Shown in pieces: positions 19,155 to 28,012 of a DNA stretch of 64,000 nt. Position numbers and translations under genes: made by a program. Source of the DNA: Corynebacterium tapiri. GTDB lineage: Bacteria > Actinomycetota > Actinomycetes > Mycobacteriales > Mycobacteriaceae. Positions within the stretch are counted from its first letter, which is position 1; each line of letters opens with the position of its first letter. The notes beneath the pieces were generated by a model that was not told where the DNA came from, ran no database searches, and saw only the letters and a list, made by a program, of their open reading frames with translations. The stretch spans positions 62,001 to 126,000 of the forward strand of contig NZ_VDHJ01000005.1 in NCBI RefSeq assembly GCF_006334925.1. The letters are read 5' to 3'.

Positions 19155-19622
19155 CTAGCGATACAGGCGCGGCGGCAAGGAGCGATTAATCATCTCCTCA
19201 ACCCGGCGCGACTTAGGCACCTCGGGGTAGAACAGCGGCGCCGGTTGCCCCAGGATTGCCACAGAGAGCCCACCCTTGCGACGGCGCACGGAGTGGATGT
19301 CCGCGAAGGGAATGGAGTCCACTCGCCCGCGCAGCTGTGCCTGTCGGGCGATTACGCGCCGATTGGTCACGATGAACCGCCGGCGCCGAGCCCGAACCAG
19401 CGGAACTACAAAACGCAGCAGCACCGCGAGCATCCAGGCCACCACGAAAAGATTGCGCAGTTGATCAGGAAACGGCGAGGCTGGACTATCAAGAAAACCA
19501 ATAGCCATCCACAAGAGTCCCGTCGTGGCCACCAATTCGATGACGGGAAAAACCATGACGCGCGGCGAAGAGGTCAGGTCAGCGCGGACCTGCTCCCCGG
19601 GCATCATCGTTGGCATCCTCAT
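19155..19622 (-). CDS. Membrane protein with bacterial PH domain
   Basis: 155 residues: two transmembrane segments (about 25-43 and 55-73) followed by a bPH2-type pleckstrin-homology domain (RRFIVTNRRVIARQAQLRGRVDSIPFADIHSVRRRKGGL). Homologues sit next to purK/birA in corynebacteria; function unknown. AAGG lies 5 nt before the ATG. Between birA (41 nt away) and purK on the same strand. Confidence 0.82.
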   Translation of the reverse strand: MRMPTMMPGEQVRADLTSSPRVMVFPVIELVATTGLLWMAIGFLDSPASPFPDQLRNLFVVAWMLAVLLRFVVPLVRARRRRFIVTNRRVIARQAQLRGRVDSIPFADIHSVRRRKGGLSVAILGQPAPLFYPEVPKSRRVEEMINRSLPPRLYR

Positions 19623-19662
19623 AGTGCCTTACAACTTAGCTGTTATTGCGTCACAGGGGCCA

Positions 19663-20427
19663 CTACTGACGCGGCCGCAAGTGCGTCACATCGCCCGCCG
19701 AGTACGCCTGCCCGTCTACAACGACACACCCCTCGTCATCCACGGTCTCCGCCAGGCCCACAATTTCACCCCGCGGAGTTTCCAGCTTCACCCGCTGCCC
19801 GATAGTCACGCAGTGTTGGCGATAGTCCTGAAGCATCTGCGGGTCATCCGCCCGCCATTGTTGGACACGCTTCTCGACGCTCCCCAGCACCGCAACAGCC
19901 AGTTTCTCCTGGTCAAATTCGATGTCACAGACTCGCAGCGAGGTGGCATGCGCAACCGGCAGGCGCTCGGCCGGCATTCCCGTATTGATCCCGCAGCCGA
20001 CGACGACGTGGTACTTGCCCGCTTCCAGAGGGGCTGCCTCTGCCAGGATGCCGGCGAGCTTGCGGCCGTCGATAAGCACATCATTGGGCCACTTCAACCC
20101 AGCGTTCGGAGCTACGCCGACCACCGCGTCTGCCACACCAGCGCCAACCGCCAGCGGAAGGGTGCCGAGTCGTTTGACGCGCGCCTCGTCCACCACCAAC
20201 CCCAGGGAGAAGATGAGCTGATCCCCGGCCGGGCTCTCCCAACGCCGCCCCAGCCGTCCACGGCCCGCGGTCTGCTCACCGGCTAGGAGAACAGCGCCAT
20301 CGCTCGGCCGGGCAGCCAGGAGGTCGGCATTGGTGGAGCCGGTGGACTCCACGAAGTCGATGGAGCGCAGCAATCCCTTCCCCAACAGGTCGTGGCGAAT
20401 CCGCGTCAGGTCATACTCTGTAGCCAT
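19663..20427 (-). CDS. birA: Biotin--[acetyl-CoA-carboxylase] ligase
   Basis: 254-residue class I biotin protein ligase without an N-terminal DNA-binding domain. Motifs: STGSTNADLL, the biotinyl-AMP loop GRGRLGRRWESPAGDQL, LKWPNDVLIDGRKLAGIL, and a small C-terminal SH3-like domain. It should biotinylate AccBC (25914) and Pyc (29159). ATG 20427 was chosen over GTG 20457, which lacks a properly spaced ribosome site. Divergent from accD1, sharing 119 nt. Confidence 0.93.
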   Translation of the reverse strand: MATEYDLTRIRHDLLGKGLLRSIDFVESTGSTNADLLAARPSDGAVLLAGEQTAGRGRLGRRWESPAGDQLIFSLGLVVDEARVKRLGTLPLAVGAGVADAVVGVAPNAGLKWPNDVLIDGRKLAGILAEAAPLEAGKYHVVVGCGINTGMPAERLPVAHATSLRVCDIEFDQEKLAVAVLGSVEKRVQQWRADDPQMLQDYRQHCVTIGQRVKLETPRGEIVGLAETVDDEGCVVVDGQAYSAGDVTHLRPRQ

Positions 20428-20465
20428 AAAATCCCAGCATTCAGGATGCGCTTGCACTCCCGCTA

Positions 20466-20538
20466 CCTACGGTTTCGTAAGTTTTTTAGAGAAACATAGT
20501 GTTTTGGGGTGGAAAGTAATCGCGCAGCGCGTTACACT
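20466..20538 (+). promoter_or_regulatory. accD1 promoter with element shared with accBC
   Basis: TGGAAA (20510-20515) and TACACT (20533-20538) are 17 nt apart and end 8 nt before the ATG at 20547, which has no ribosome site; the transcript may be leaderless. The block TTTTGG-n-GTGGAAAGT (20502-20517) recurs before accBC at 25818-25834. CCTACGG (20466-20472) is also echoed there by CTACGG. A common regulator of the two subunit genes is likely. Confidence 0.55.
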
Positions 20539-20546
20539 CCCCCAGC

Positions 20547-22178
20547 ATGACCGTTTCCTCACAATCGCCCGAGATCACAGGTGAGCACGCGCGCGCTACC
20601 ACTGCCGACAAAATTGCCGAGCTGAGCCGACGCCGCGCCGCCGCCACCTACCCCATGGGCCCCGCCGCGGTCACCAAGGTTCACGACGCTGGACGCCTGA
20701 CCGCACGTGAGCGCCTCGATCACCTGCTCGACCCCGGCTCCTTCGTGGAGACCGACATGTTGGCCAAGCACCGCACCCATGACTTCAACATGATGGCCAA
20801 GCGCCCCGAGACCGATGGCATCGTCACCGGCTGGGGAACCATCGACGGGCGCGAGGTCTGCATCTTCTCCCAGGACGGCACCGTCTTCGGAGGAGCGCTC
20901 GGCGAGGTGTACGGCGAGAAGATGTGCAAGATCATGGAGCTGGCGGTCACCACCGGCCGCCCCTTGATCGGCCTTTACGAGGGCGCGGGGGCACGCATCC
21001 AGGATGGCGCGGTGTCCCTGGACTGGATCGCCAAGACGTTCTGGCACAACATCAACAATTCCGGCGTGGTCCCACAGATCTCCGTGATCATGGGCGCGTG
21101 TGCCGGCGGCAATGCCTACTCCCCGGCCCTGACCGACTTCGTGGTCATGGTGGATAAGACGTCCAAGATGTTTGTGACGGGCCCAGACGTGATCAAGACC
21201 GTCACCGGCGAGGAGATCACCCAAGAGGAGCTGGGCGGCGCCTCCACGCACATGTCCACCGCCGGAAACTGCCACTATGTCGCGCAGACGGATGAGGAGG
21301 CGCTGGACTTTGTCGCTGACCTCATCGCGTATCTGCCTAGCAATAATCGCGAACTCGCTCCGGTGGAACCTCACGAGCTCGAGGTCGGCTCGATCGGCGA
21401 CAACATCACCGCCGACGATCTCACCCTCGACGAGCTCATCCCCGACTCGCCCACCCAGCCCTATGACGTCCACACCGTCATCGAAGCGCTTACCGACGAC
21501 GGCGAGTACCTAGAAATCCAAGCTGATCGCGCCGACAACGTGGTCACGTGCTTCGGGCGCATCGACGGCCAATCTGTCGGCTTCGTCGCCAATCAGCCCA
21601 TGGTCAACGCCGGCTGCCTCGACATCGACTCCTCAGAGAAGGCAGCGCGATTCGTGCGCACCTGCGACAGCTTCAACATTCCCCTGGTGTTGCTTGTCGA
21701 CGTCCCCGGGTTCCTCCCCGGCGCCGGCCAGGAATACGGCGGGATCCTACGTCGAGGCGCAAAGCTGCTGTACGCCTACGGTGAGGCCACCGTGCCCAAG
21801 ATCACGGTGACCATGCGCAAGGCCTACGGAGGTGCGTATTGCGTGATGGGTTCCAAAGGCCTGGGCGCGGACCTCAACCTGGCCTGGCCGACCGCCCAAA
21901 TCGCGGTCATGGGCGCTGCCGGGGCAGTGGGCTTTATCTACCGCAAGGAACTGAAGCAGGCGACAGAGCGCGGGATCGATGTCCAAGAGCTGGCGCTCAG
22001 CTTTGAGCGCGAGTACGAGGATCACATGCTCAACCCGTACAGCGCGGCTGAGCGTGGGTTGATCGACTCGGTCATCATGCCCTCGGAAACCCGCGGAGCT
22101 CTGTCGCGCAGCTTAAGATTCCTGCGCGACAAGAAGGTCTCTCGCCCCGCCCGCAAGCACGGCAATATTCCGCTCTAA
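20547..22178 (+). CDS. accD1: Acetyl-/propionyl-CoA carboxylase beta subunit AccD1 (DtsR1)
   Basis: Carboxyltransferase subunit (543 residues, the same length as I recall for C. glutamicum DtsR1) that pairs with AccBC to make malonyl-CoA. Both crotonase-like domains are intact: [18 protein letters not shown] and [16 protein letters not shown] form the first oxyanion hole, [29 protein letters not shown] and [14 protein letters not shown] the second. The C-terminal KHGNIPL is typical. Neighbouring birA, accE and accBC complete the set. No Shine-Dalgarno is visible before the ATG. Confidence 0.95.
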   Translation: MTVSSQSPEITGEHARATTADKIAELSRRRAAATYPMGPAAVTKVHDAGRLTARERLDHLLDPGSFVETDMLAKHRTHDFNMMAKRPETDGIVTGWGTIDGREVCIFSQDGTVFGGALGEVYGEKMCKIMELAVTTGRPLIGLYEGAGARIQDGAVSLDWIAKTFWHNINNSGVVPQISVIMGACAGGNAYSPALTDFVVMVDKTSKMFVTGPDVIKTVTGEEITQEELGGASTHMSTAGNCHYVAQTDEEALDFVADLIAYLPSNNRELAPVEPHELEVGSIGDNITADDLTLDELIPDSPTQPYDVHTVIEALTDDGEYLEIQADRADNVVTCFGRIDGQSVGFVANQPMVNAGCLDIDSSEKAARFVRTCDSFNIPLVLLVDVPGFLPGAGQEYGGILRRGAKLLYAYGEATVPKITVTMRKAYGGAYCVMGSKGLGADLNLAWPTAQIAVMGAAGAVGFIYRKELKQATERGIDVQELALSFEREYEDHMLNPYSAAERGLIDSVIMPSETRGALSRSLRFLRDKKVSRPARKHGNIPL

Positions 22179-22249
22179 ACCGCAACGCCGTACTGTGGGG
22201 GCGACCAATTATTACTGCTAACCCCCACAACGCTTTAGAGTAAGGACCC

Positions 22250-23644
22250 ATGAGCGAAGCCAAGCCCGATTTGAAGACCACGTCCGGCAAATTGGCCGAT
22301 CTGCGCGCCCGCATTGCCGAATCCCTCGACGCTGGAAACTCGGAGGCCGCCGAAGGCCTGACCCCACGCCAGCGGATCGAAGCGCTGGTCGATCCTGGCT
22401 CCTTCATTGAGACCGACGCACTGGCCCGTCACCGGGTGACCATCAACAAGATGGACCGCAACCGACCCGCCACCGACGGCGTGGTTACCGGTTATGGAAC
22501 CATCGACGGGCGACGCGTCTGCCTCTACGCACACGATGAGTCCATTTTCGATGGCGCTCTCGGCGAGGTGTTTGGTGAGAAGATCGCCAAGATGTACGCG
22601 CTGGCCACCAAGACTGGTGTTCCCATCATCAGCATCCACGCCTCCCACGGCGTGCGCGATGTCGAAGGCGTGGCCGCCCTGAGCACCTACGCCGGCCTGT
22701 TCAAGGCCGCCTCCGCAGCCTCGGGGTTGGTTCCCCAGATCGCCATCGTTGCCGGAGAAACTTCTGGCCTGGCGGCCGTCGCACCTCATCTCGCCGACAT
22801 CATCATCCAGGTCTCGGGGACGACGCTGCATCTCGACGACGCCCCCAACCAGCCCTCCGCCGAGCAAGCCACCCCGGCCCACCTGGTCCAGGAAGACATC
22901 GCCAGCGCGTTGGCCTGTGCTCGCCAGCTGGTGTCTTACCTGCCGACCAACAACCATGCCGAAGCGCCTCGCACCGCCGGTGAGAACCCTGTCGATGCAG
23001 ACCTGGACACGTTCATGCCGGATGATGTCGCACAGGGTTACGACGCAGCGGACGTCGTCAAGCAACTCATCGACACCGACTCGTTCCTCGAGCTGCACCC
23101 CGAACACGCGCCCCACATCCTCACCGGTTTCGCGCGCGTGGACTCCCGCGCCATCGGCGTCGTGGCCACCAACCCGCAGCACGATCTCGGCGCCGTCACC
23201 CCGGAAGCCGCGACCAAGGCCGCCGGTTTCCTGCGTCTGTGCGACGCGTTCAACCTGCCGGTAATCTTCGTCGTCGATTCCCCTGGTTTCGCGCACGGCG
23301 ATGCCCGCTCGGCACGCGCCGCAGCACAGCTGGTCCACGCCTTCGCCGAGTCCACCGTGGGACTGGTCACTGTGGTCACTCGCCGTGCCCACGGCAGCGC
23401 TTACGCATTGCTCGGTGCGAAGGCCGCGGGTGCTGACCTCGTCTTTGCCTGGCCGACCGCCGAGATCGCAACGCCCGGCGCAGAGGCCGATCTTCTCACC
23501 CCGTATCAGGCTGCTGAGCATGGTCTCGTCGACGCCGTCATCGAGCCCTCGCGCACCCGCCACCACCTCGTCGAGGGCTTGCGAATGCTGGATCGGAAGA
23601 TGGTCCCGACCCTGCCGAAGAAGCACAGCAACCTTCCCTTGTAA
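22250..23644 (+). CDS. accD2: AccD2-like acyl-CoA carboxylase beta subunit, shortened and diverged
   Basis: 464 residues, about 75 shorter than AccD1. The position downstream of accD1 and upstream of accE is that of accD2, a subunit of the long-chain acyl-CoA carboxylase needed for mycolic acids. Domain order is kept (PRQRIEALVDPGSFIETDALARH; VDSPGFAHGD; C-terminal KKHSNLPL). The first oxyanion-hole block [13 protein letters not shown] is replaced by [26 protein letters not shown] by HASHGVRDVEGVA, and the second hole GGAY by GSAY. Stretches equal to AccD1 [13 protein letters not shown] and GFIYRKEL are missing. A structural rather than catalytic subunit is likely. ATG with AAGGA upstream. 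Confidence 0.82.
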   Translation: MSEAKPDLKTTSGKLADLRARIAESLDAGNSEAAEGLTPRQRIEALVDPGSFIETDALARHRVTINKMDRNRPATDGVVTGYGTIDGRRVCLYAHDESIFDGALGEVFGEKIAKMYALATKTGVPIISIHASHGVRDVEGVAALSTYAGLFKAASAASGLVPQIAIVAGETSGLAAVAPHLADIIIQVSGTTLHLDDAPNQPSAEQATPAHLVQEDIASALACARQLVSYLPTNNHAEAPRTAGENPVDADLDTFMPDDVAQGYDAADVVKQLIDTDSFLELHPEHAPHILTGFARVDSRAIGVVATNPQHDLGAVTPEAATKAAGFLRLCDAFNLPVIFVVDSPGFAHGDARSARAAAQLVHAFAESTVGLVTVVTRRAHGSAYALLGAKAAGADLVFAWPTAEIATPGAEADLLTPYQAAEHGLVDAVIEPSRTRHHLVEGLRMLDRKMVPTLPKKHSNLPL

Positions 23645-23665
23645 GAAAAGGACACCGAAGCTGAC

Positions 23666-23866
23666 ATGAGCGCACCGGAATTTCAGGTCGTACGCGGCAA
23701 CCCATCCGACGATGAGGTGGCGGCCCTTTCGGCAGTTCTCGCCCAAATCACGGCCGAGGCCCAGAGCGATGCCCGCGGGGATCGAAACCTGTGGGGCCAG
23801 CACCAGTCGCGCCGCCGCGAGCACGTGTACAACCCCAACGCTTTCCGCAACGTCTCCTACTTCTAA
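23666..23866 (+). CDS. accE: Acyl-CoA carboxylase epsilon subunit
   Basis: 66-residue AccE. It has the family layout: an N-terminal FQVVRGNPSDDEVAALSAVLA helix region and the conserved tail RREHVYNPNAFRNVSYF. AccE holds together the AccBC-AccD complexes that carboxylate acetyl- and long-chain acyl-CoA in actinobacteria. It starts 21 nt after accD2 with AAAAGGA before the ATG, and its stop is 5 nt before maf; the genes are one operon. Confidence 0.93.
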   Translation: MSAPEFQVVRGNPSDDEVAALSAVLAQITAEAQSDARGDRNLWGQHQSRRREHVYNPNAFRNVSYF

Positions 23867-23871
23867 AGAGA

Positions 23872-24459
23872 ATGCGCATCGTCCTCGCCTCTCAGTCGCC
23901 CTCGCGGCTGCAAATCCTGCGCGCCGCTGGGGTGGAACCGGTTGTTCACCCCGCAGATGTTGATGAACGGGCCATCGAGGCGGTCTCTTCCGGTACGGAG
24001 GAAACCGTCGAGGCGCTCGCTGCCGCAAAGGCCCGGGCAGTCTCCGAGCTGTACCCCGACGACGTGGTCATCGGCTGCGATTCGATGCTGCTTCTCGACG
24101 GCCAGCTGCAAGGCAAACCCCACACAAGGGAAGCCACAATCGAACGCTGGCGTGCCCAGGCCGGCCGGCAGGCGGAGCTTTTGACCGGGCACTGCATCTC
24201 TTACGGAGCACAGGAGTTCATCGCCACCGGTCGCACCCAGATCCATTTTGCCCCCGCAACGGAGGCGGACATCAAAGCCTATGCCGCCACCGGGGAGCCC
24301 CTGCAGTGCGCCGGGGCCTTCACGTTGGAGGCTCTCGGCGGTTGGTTCATCGACCGCATTGAGGGTGATCCCTCGAGCGTGATCGGGCTGTCGCTGCCAT
24401 TGGTGCGTCGCGCTCTCTATTCGTTCGGGGTGGACGTCAGCGAGTTCTGGCATAGCTAA
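23872..24459 (+). CDS. maf: Maf-like nucleoside triphosphate pyrophosphatase
   Basis: 195-residue Maf protein that hydrolyses non-canonical or modified NTPs. Motifs: IVLASQSPSRLQILRAAGVEP at the start, DVDERA, ALAAAKARAV, VIGCDSMLLLDG, KPHTREATIERW, TGHCI and GDPSSVIGLSLPLV near the end. The ATG 5 nt after accE is the family start; a longer frame from 23791 overlaps accE. The call is firm, the exact nucleotide preference is not. Confidence 0.92.
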   Translation: MRIVLASQSPSRLQILRAAGVEPVVHPADVDERAIEAVSSGTEETVEALAAAKARAVSELYPDDVVIGCDSMLLLDGQLQGKPHTREATIERWRAQAGRQAELLTGHCISYGAQEFIATGRTQIHFAPATEADIKAYAATGEPLQCAGAFTLEALGGWFIDRIEGDPSSVIGLSLPLVRRALYSFGVDVSEFWHS

Positions 24460-24469
24460 GCTGGGCGGC

Positions 24470-24892
24470 ATGGAATTTCAGGACATGCTCGCTCCCCAGC
24501 CAATCCGTCTGCCCGCCGACCCCGCCCAGGGACGCGATGCGAGCGATCCCCAGGTGCTCTTTGCTCATCCGGAATCGCCGCTAGCGTGGGCACAGCGCGC
24601 TGAGCAGGCGCTGGCTTCTTCTTCCGCTCCGGAAGAGACTCTCGTCGCCTACGCCTTCGCGCGTACCGGCTACCACCGCTCCCTGGACCGCTTGCGCGCC
24701 AACGGGTGGAAGGGCTGGGGTCCTGTGCCCTTCGACCACGAGCCCAACCAGGGTGTGCTGCGCGCCATCGCTGCACTCGCCTTGGCCGCTCGGGCGATCG
24801 GCGAGGACGCCGAGTACGATCGTTGCCGCCAAATGCTCTCGGATGCTGACCCTGCCTCCGTTGAGCGGTTGCTTGAGGAGCGGAAAGGGTAA
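24470..24892 (+). CDS. DUF3151 family protein
   Basis: 140-residue actinobacterial protein. Family blocks seen: the LAPQPIRLP opening, ESPLAWAQRAEQAL, the helical TLVAYAFARTGYHRSLDRLRANGWKGWGPVPFDHEPNQGVLRAIAALA and a C-terminal helix. No catalytic motif is known. It follows maf by 10 nt and precedes sseA by 46 nt, so it is probably part of the acc-maf operon. Confidence 0.85.
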   Translation: MEFQDMLAPQPIRLPADPAQGRDASDPQVLFAHPESPLAWAQRAEQALASSSAPEETLVAYAFARTGYHRSLDRLRANGWKGWGPVPFDHEPNQGVLRAIAALALAARAIGEDAEYDRCRQMLSDADPASVERLLEERKG

Positions 24893-24938
24893 AGTGTCCG
24901 AAGGTACCAACCCGTCCCCTGTGTGAGGTGAAAATGCC

Positions 24939-25793
24939 GTGACTATCGAGGCTGACCCGTCTCCTGAGTTTGCTCACTACGCCCACCCAGAGAAGGTGGT
25001 TTCGGCCGCTTGGCTCTCTGCTCGCCTGGGGGTTAAGGGGCTCAAGGTGGTGGAGTCCGACGAGGACTCCATGCTGTACAACATCGGCCACCTGCCCGGC
25101 GCGGTGCGCATCGACTGGCGTACCGACCTCAACGATGAGCTCACGCGTGACTTCATCGACGGAGAGGCCTTTGCCCGCCTCATGAGCGAGAAGGGCATCT
25201 CTCGCGACGACACCGTGGTCATCTATGGCGACAAGCGCAACTGGTGGGCCGCCTACACCCTGTGGGTTTTCGAGCTGTTTGGGCACCCGGACGTCCGGCT
25301 CCTCGACGGCGGCCGCGACGCGTGGATGGGTGAAGAGCGCGACACCACGTTCGATGTGCCGGATTATCCGCGGACGGACTACCCCGTCGTTACGCGCGAC
25401 GATTCCACCCACCGCGTGTTCCAGGACGAGGTCCGCCAGCTGCTGGGCTCCGACATTGCGCTTATCGACGTCCGCGAGGCCGACGAATACGCTGGCAAGA
25501 CCAGTGACAATCCCGGCGTCTTGCGTACCGGTCACATCCCCGGAGCGGTCAGCATCCCGTGGGGCAAGTGTATTCACCCCAATGCTCGATTCCGCTCGCT
25601 CGACGAGATCAAGCAGCGCTACGAGCAGTTCGACCCGGCAACCCCGACCATCGTGTACGACGGCCTGGGTGATCGCTCCGCACACACGTGGTTTGTGCTC
25701 CGTAACCTGCTGGGATTTGAAAACATCCGGGTGTATGACGGATCGTGGTCGGAGTGGGGAAACTTGGTACGGGTGCCAATCGCCAAGGATTAA
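24939..25793 (+). CDS. sseA: SseA-like thiosulfate sulfurtransferase (rhodanese) lacking the catalytic Cys
   Basis: 284-residue tandem rhodanese. The first domain (about residues 20-130) has [23 protein letters not shown]; the second (about 155-280) has [24 protein letters not shown] and [26 protein letters not shown]. The active-site loop, normally Tyr-Cys-Arg-x-Gly-Glu-Arg in this family, reads [13 protein letters not shown]: residue 241 (codon GAC, 25659-25661) is Asp where the persulfide-forming Cys should be. The fold is otherwise complete, so it is not a decaying gene. It sits in the operon-like run before accBC, as in C. glutamicum. Classical sulfur transfer is not expected. Confidence 0.85.
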   Translation: MTIEADPSPEFAHYAHPEKVVSAAWLSARLGVKGLKVVESDEDSMLYNIGHLPGAVRIDWRTDLNDELTRDFIDGEAFARLMSEKGISRDDTVVIYGDKRNWWAAYTLWVFELFGHPDVRLLDGGRDAWMGEERDTTFDVPDYPRTDYPVVTRDDSTHRVFQDEVRQLLGSDIALIDVREADEYAGKTSDNPGVLRTGHIPGAVSIPWGKCIHPNARFRSLDEIKQRYEQFDPATPTIVYDGLGDRSAHTWFVLRNLLGFENIRVYDGSWSEWGNLVRVPIAKD

Positions 25794-25817
25794 TCCGCGA
25801 AGTTCCCCTCGAAAGTA

Positions 25818-25866
25818 TTTTGGTAGTGGAAAGTTACCGTAGAGTAGGTTAGCCTCTACGGATAAT
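25818..25866 (+). promoter_or_regulatory. accBC promoter/operator region
   Basis: Contains the element shared with accD1 (TTTTGG 25818-25823, GTGGAAAGT 25826-25834); TGGAAA (25827-25832) and TAGCCT (25850-25855) are 17 nt apart. Overlapping the likely -10 is a perfect 8-bp inverted repeat, CCGTAGAG (25837-25844) and CTCTACGG (25854-25861). The spacer holds TAGGTTAGCCT, the left part of a DtxR box consensus. The leader to the GTG at 25914 would be about 50 nt. Confidence 0.55.
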
Positions 25867-25913
25867 CATTCATGACGTTAAAGCTGACGCATTAAACCAG
25901 AAGGGTATCCCTA

Positions 25914-27680
25914 GTGGCAGTTGAGACCGTAAAGATCACCAAGGTCCTCGTGGCCAACCGTGGCGAGATCGCGGTGCGCGTAATCCGCGCCGCCCAGGAT
26001 GCGGGAATCTCTTCCGTAGCGGTATACGCAGAACCCGACGCAGACGCTCCGTTCGTCGCCCTAGCCGACGAGGCCTTCGCCTTGGGAGGCACCACTTCTG
26101 CTGACTCTTACCTGGACTTCGACAAGATCCTCGACGCCGCAGCCCGCTCCGGCGCCGACGCCATCCACCCCGGTTACGGGTTCCTTTCGGAGAACGCCGA
26201 CTTCGCCCAGGCAGTTATCGACGCCGGCTTGACCTGGATCGGCCCCTCCCCCAAGGCAATCGCCGACCTCGGCGACAAGGTCACCGCCCGCCACATCGCC
26301 GAGAGCGTCAACGCTCCGATGGCTCCCGGTACGAAAGACCCGGTCTCCGATGCTGCCGACGTCCAGGCCTTCGCTAAAGAGCACGGACTCCCCATCGCCA
26401 TCAAGGCTGCTTTCGGCGGTGGCGGGCGCGGCATGAAGGTTGCCTACTCGCACGACGAGGTCGCTGAGCTCTTTGAGTCAGCCACCCGCGAGGCGACGGC
26501 AGCTTTCGGGCGCGGCGAGTGCTTCGTCGAGCGCTACCTCGACAAGGCCCGCCATGTCGAGGCGCAGGTTCTTGCGGACCAGCACGGAAACGTCGTCGTC
26601 GTCGGCACGCGCGATTGTTCCCTGCAGCGCCGCTTCCAGAAGCTGGTGGAGGAGGCCCCGGCCCCCTTCCTCACCGACGAACAGCGCGAGCGCATCCACT
26701 CCTCCGCCAAGGATATCTGCCGCGCCGCCGGCTACTACGGCGCAGGAACCGTGGAGTACCTGGTCGGCTCCGACGGCCTGATTTCCTTCCTAGAGGTCAA
26801 CACTCGCCTGCAGGTCGAGCACCCCGTAACGGAAGCAACCACCGGCATTGACCTCGTGCGTGAGCAGTTCCGCATCGCCGAGGGCCATCCCTTGCGGTTC
26901 ACAGAGGACCCCCAGCCGCGCGGTCATGCCATCGAGTTCCGCATCAACGGCGAAGACGCCGCCACGAATTTCATGCCCGCCCCCGGCACGATCACCGCAT
27001 ACAACGAGCCCACCGGCCCTGGTGTGCGAGTCGACTCGGGTGTTCGCCAGGGGTCCGTAATCGGCGGGCAATTCGACTCCATGCTGGCCAAGCTGATTGT
27101 TACCGGCGAGACCCGCCAGGAGGCCATCGAGCGTTCCCGCCGCGCCTTGTCCGAGTTCACCGTCGAGGGGCTACCTACGGTCATCCCGTTCCACCAGGCC
27201 ATGCTGACCGACCCCGCGTTCGTTGGCGATGGCAACAACTTCAGCGTGTACACCCGCTGGATCGAGGAGGAGTGGGACAACCAGCTGTCTGCTTACGTGG
27301 ATCCTGCTGACGCTCCGGAAGAGACTGAGGACGAGAAGAAGCAAATCTTCGTCGTAGAGGTCAACGGGCGCCGCATCGAGGTCGCACTGCCGGCTCGCTT
27401 CGGTCGTGGCCCTGCGCCCCGCAAGAAGCGCAAGCGCTCGCGTGGCTCCGCCGGAGCAGCGGTGTCCGGCGATGCCGTCACTGCCCCGATGCAGGGCACT
27501 GTGATCAAGCTCAACGTCGAAGAAGGCGCCGAGGTCGCCGAGGGTGACGTGGTGGCCATTCTCGAGGCCATGAAGATGGAAAACCCCGTCAAGGCGCACA
27601 AGTCCGGTACTGTCACCGGACTCAGCATCGAGGCGGGCCAGCAGGTCACCAAGGGCACGGTACTTCTGGAAATCAAATAG
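25914..27680 (+). CDS. accBC: Acyl-CoA carboxylase alpha subunit AccBC (biotin carboxylase + BCCP)
   Basis: 588-residue biotinylated alpha subunit shared by acetyl-CoA and long-chain acyl-CoA carboxylases. The biotin carboxylase part (1-450) shows [30 protein letters not shown], the ATP-grasp glycine loop [33 protein letters not shown] and [17 protein letters not shown] linker with a basic run (RKKRKRSRG) leads to the C-terminal biotinyl domain with EAMKMEN, whose Lys is biotinylated. GTG 25914 has AAGGG 8 nt upstream. Same strand as sseA but preceded by its own promoter. Partner subunits: accD1, accD2, accE. Confidence 0.96.
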   Translation: MAVETVKITKVLVANRGEIAVRVIRAAQDAGISSVAVYAEPDADAPFVALADEAFALGGTTSADSYLDFDKILDAAARSGADAIHPGYGFLSENADFAQAVIDAGLTWIGPSPKAIADLGDKVTARHIAESVNAPMAPGTKDPVSDAADVQAFAKEHGLPIAIKAAFGGGGRGMKVAYSHDEVAELFESATREATAAFGRGECFVERYLDKARHVEAQVLADQHGNVVVVGTRDCSLQRRFQKLVEEAPAPFLTDEQRERIHSSAKDICRAAGYYGAGTVEYLVGSDGLISFLEVNTRLQVEHPVTEATTGIDLVREQFRIAEGHPLRFTEDPQPRGHAIEFRINGEDAATNFMPAPGTITAYNEPTGPGVRVDSGVRQGSVIGGQFDSMLAKLIVTGETRQEAIERSRRALSEFTVEGLPTVIPFHQAMLTDPAFVGDGNNFSVYTRWIEEEWDNQLSAYVDPADAPEETEDEKKQIFVVEVNGRRIEVALPARFGRGPAPRKKRKRSRGSAGAAVSGDAVTAPMQGTVIKLNVEEGAEVAEGDVVAILEAMKMENPVKAHKSGTVTGLSIEAGQQVTKGTVLLEIK

Positions 27681-27738
27681 CCCAGGAGCCTGACGCGCCG
27701 GCGAGGCAGTCCCTACATTCAGCGCATGACTTATCGCG

Positions 27739-27948
27739 GTGATAACAGGGCCCTCGCCGGCTTTATCCTTGGGTGGACTCGCCGACTCTTCCGGACGTAA
27801 GCGAATCTTCACGATAGGGGCCGCGCTCGGCTCGCTCGCCCTGATGTTTTCTTGGGGACCTATCGGGAAGGCGAGCGAATTACGTCCTTGTGGTCGCAGC
27901 ACGCGGCCCAGGCAGTGGTGGCGTGTCTTCTCATTATGGCGTTACTGA
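27739..27948 (+). pseudogene. Possible remnant of an MFS transporter
   Basis: The 387-nt gap between accBC and the HNH gene holds no convincing intact gene. In one frame the fragment GGLADSSGRKRIFTIGAALGSL looks like the loop 2-3 motif A of major facilitator transporters (G-x-LAD-x-x-GRKR followed by a transmembrane helix). Hydrophobic pieces continue in other frames (for example AQAVVACLLIMALLNASRR around 27905-27960), as expected from frameshifts. No start, no further helices and no complete domain are present. Confidence 0.35.
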
Positions 27949-27975
27949 ACGCTTCTCGACGCCCCACTAGCCAAG

Positions 27976-28012
27976 TTATCCACAACAACCCCAAAAACTT
28001 GGGTTATCCACA
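27976..28012 (+). promoter_or_regulatory. Two directly repeated DnaA boxes
   Basis: TTATCCACA occurs exactly at 27976-27984 and again at 28004-28012, 28 nt apart in the same orientation. Short inverted arms CCAAG (27971-27975) and CTTGG (27998-28002) frame the first copy. The pair is 55 nt before the HNH start, in otherwise gene-free sequence. The nonamer is the classical DnaA-binding site; chromosomal origin function is not implied because dnaA/dnaN are not nearby. Confidence 0.55.

Noticed and set aside
22235-24028. 597-codon minus-strand open frame
   Set aside because: Antisense shadow of accD2, accE and the start of maf; Gly/Val-rich translation without a family match.
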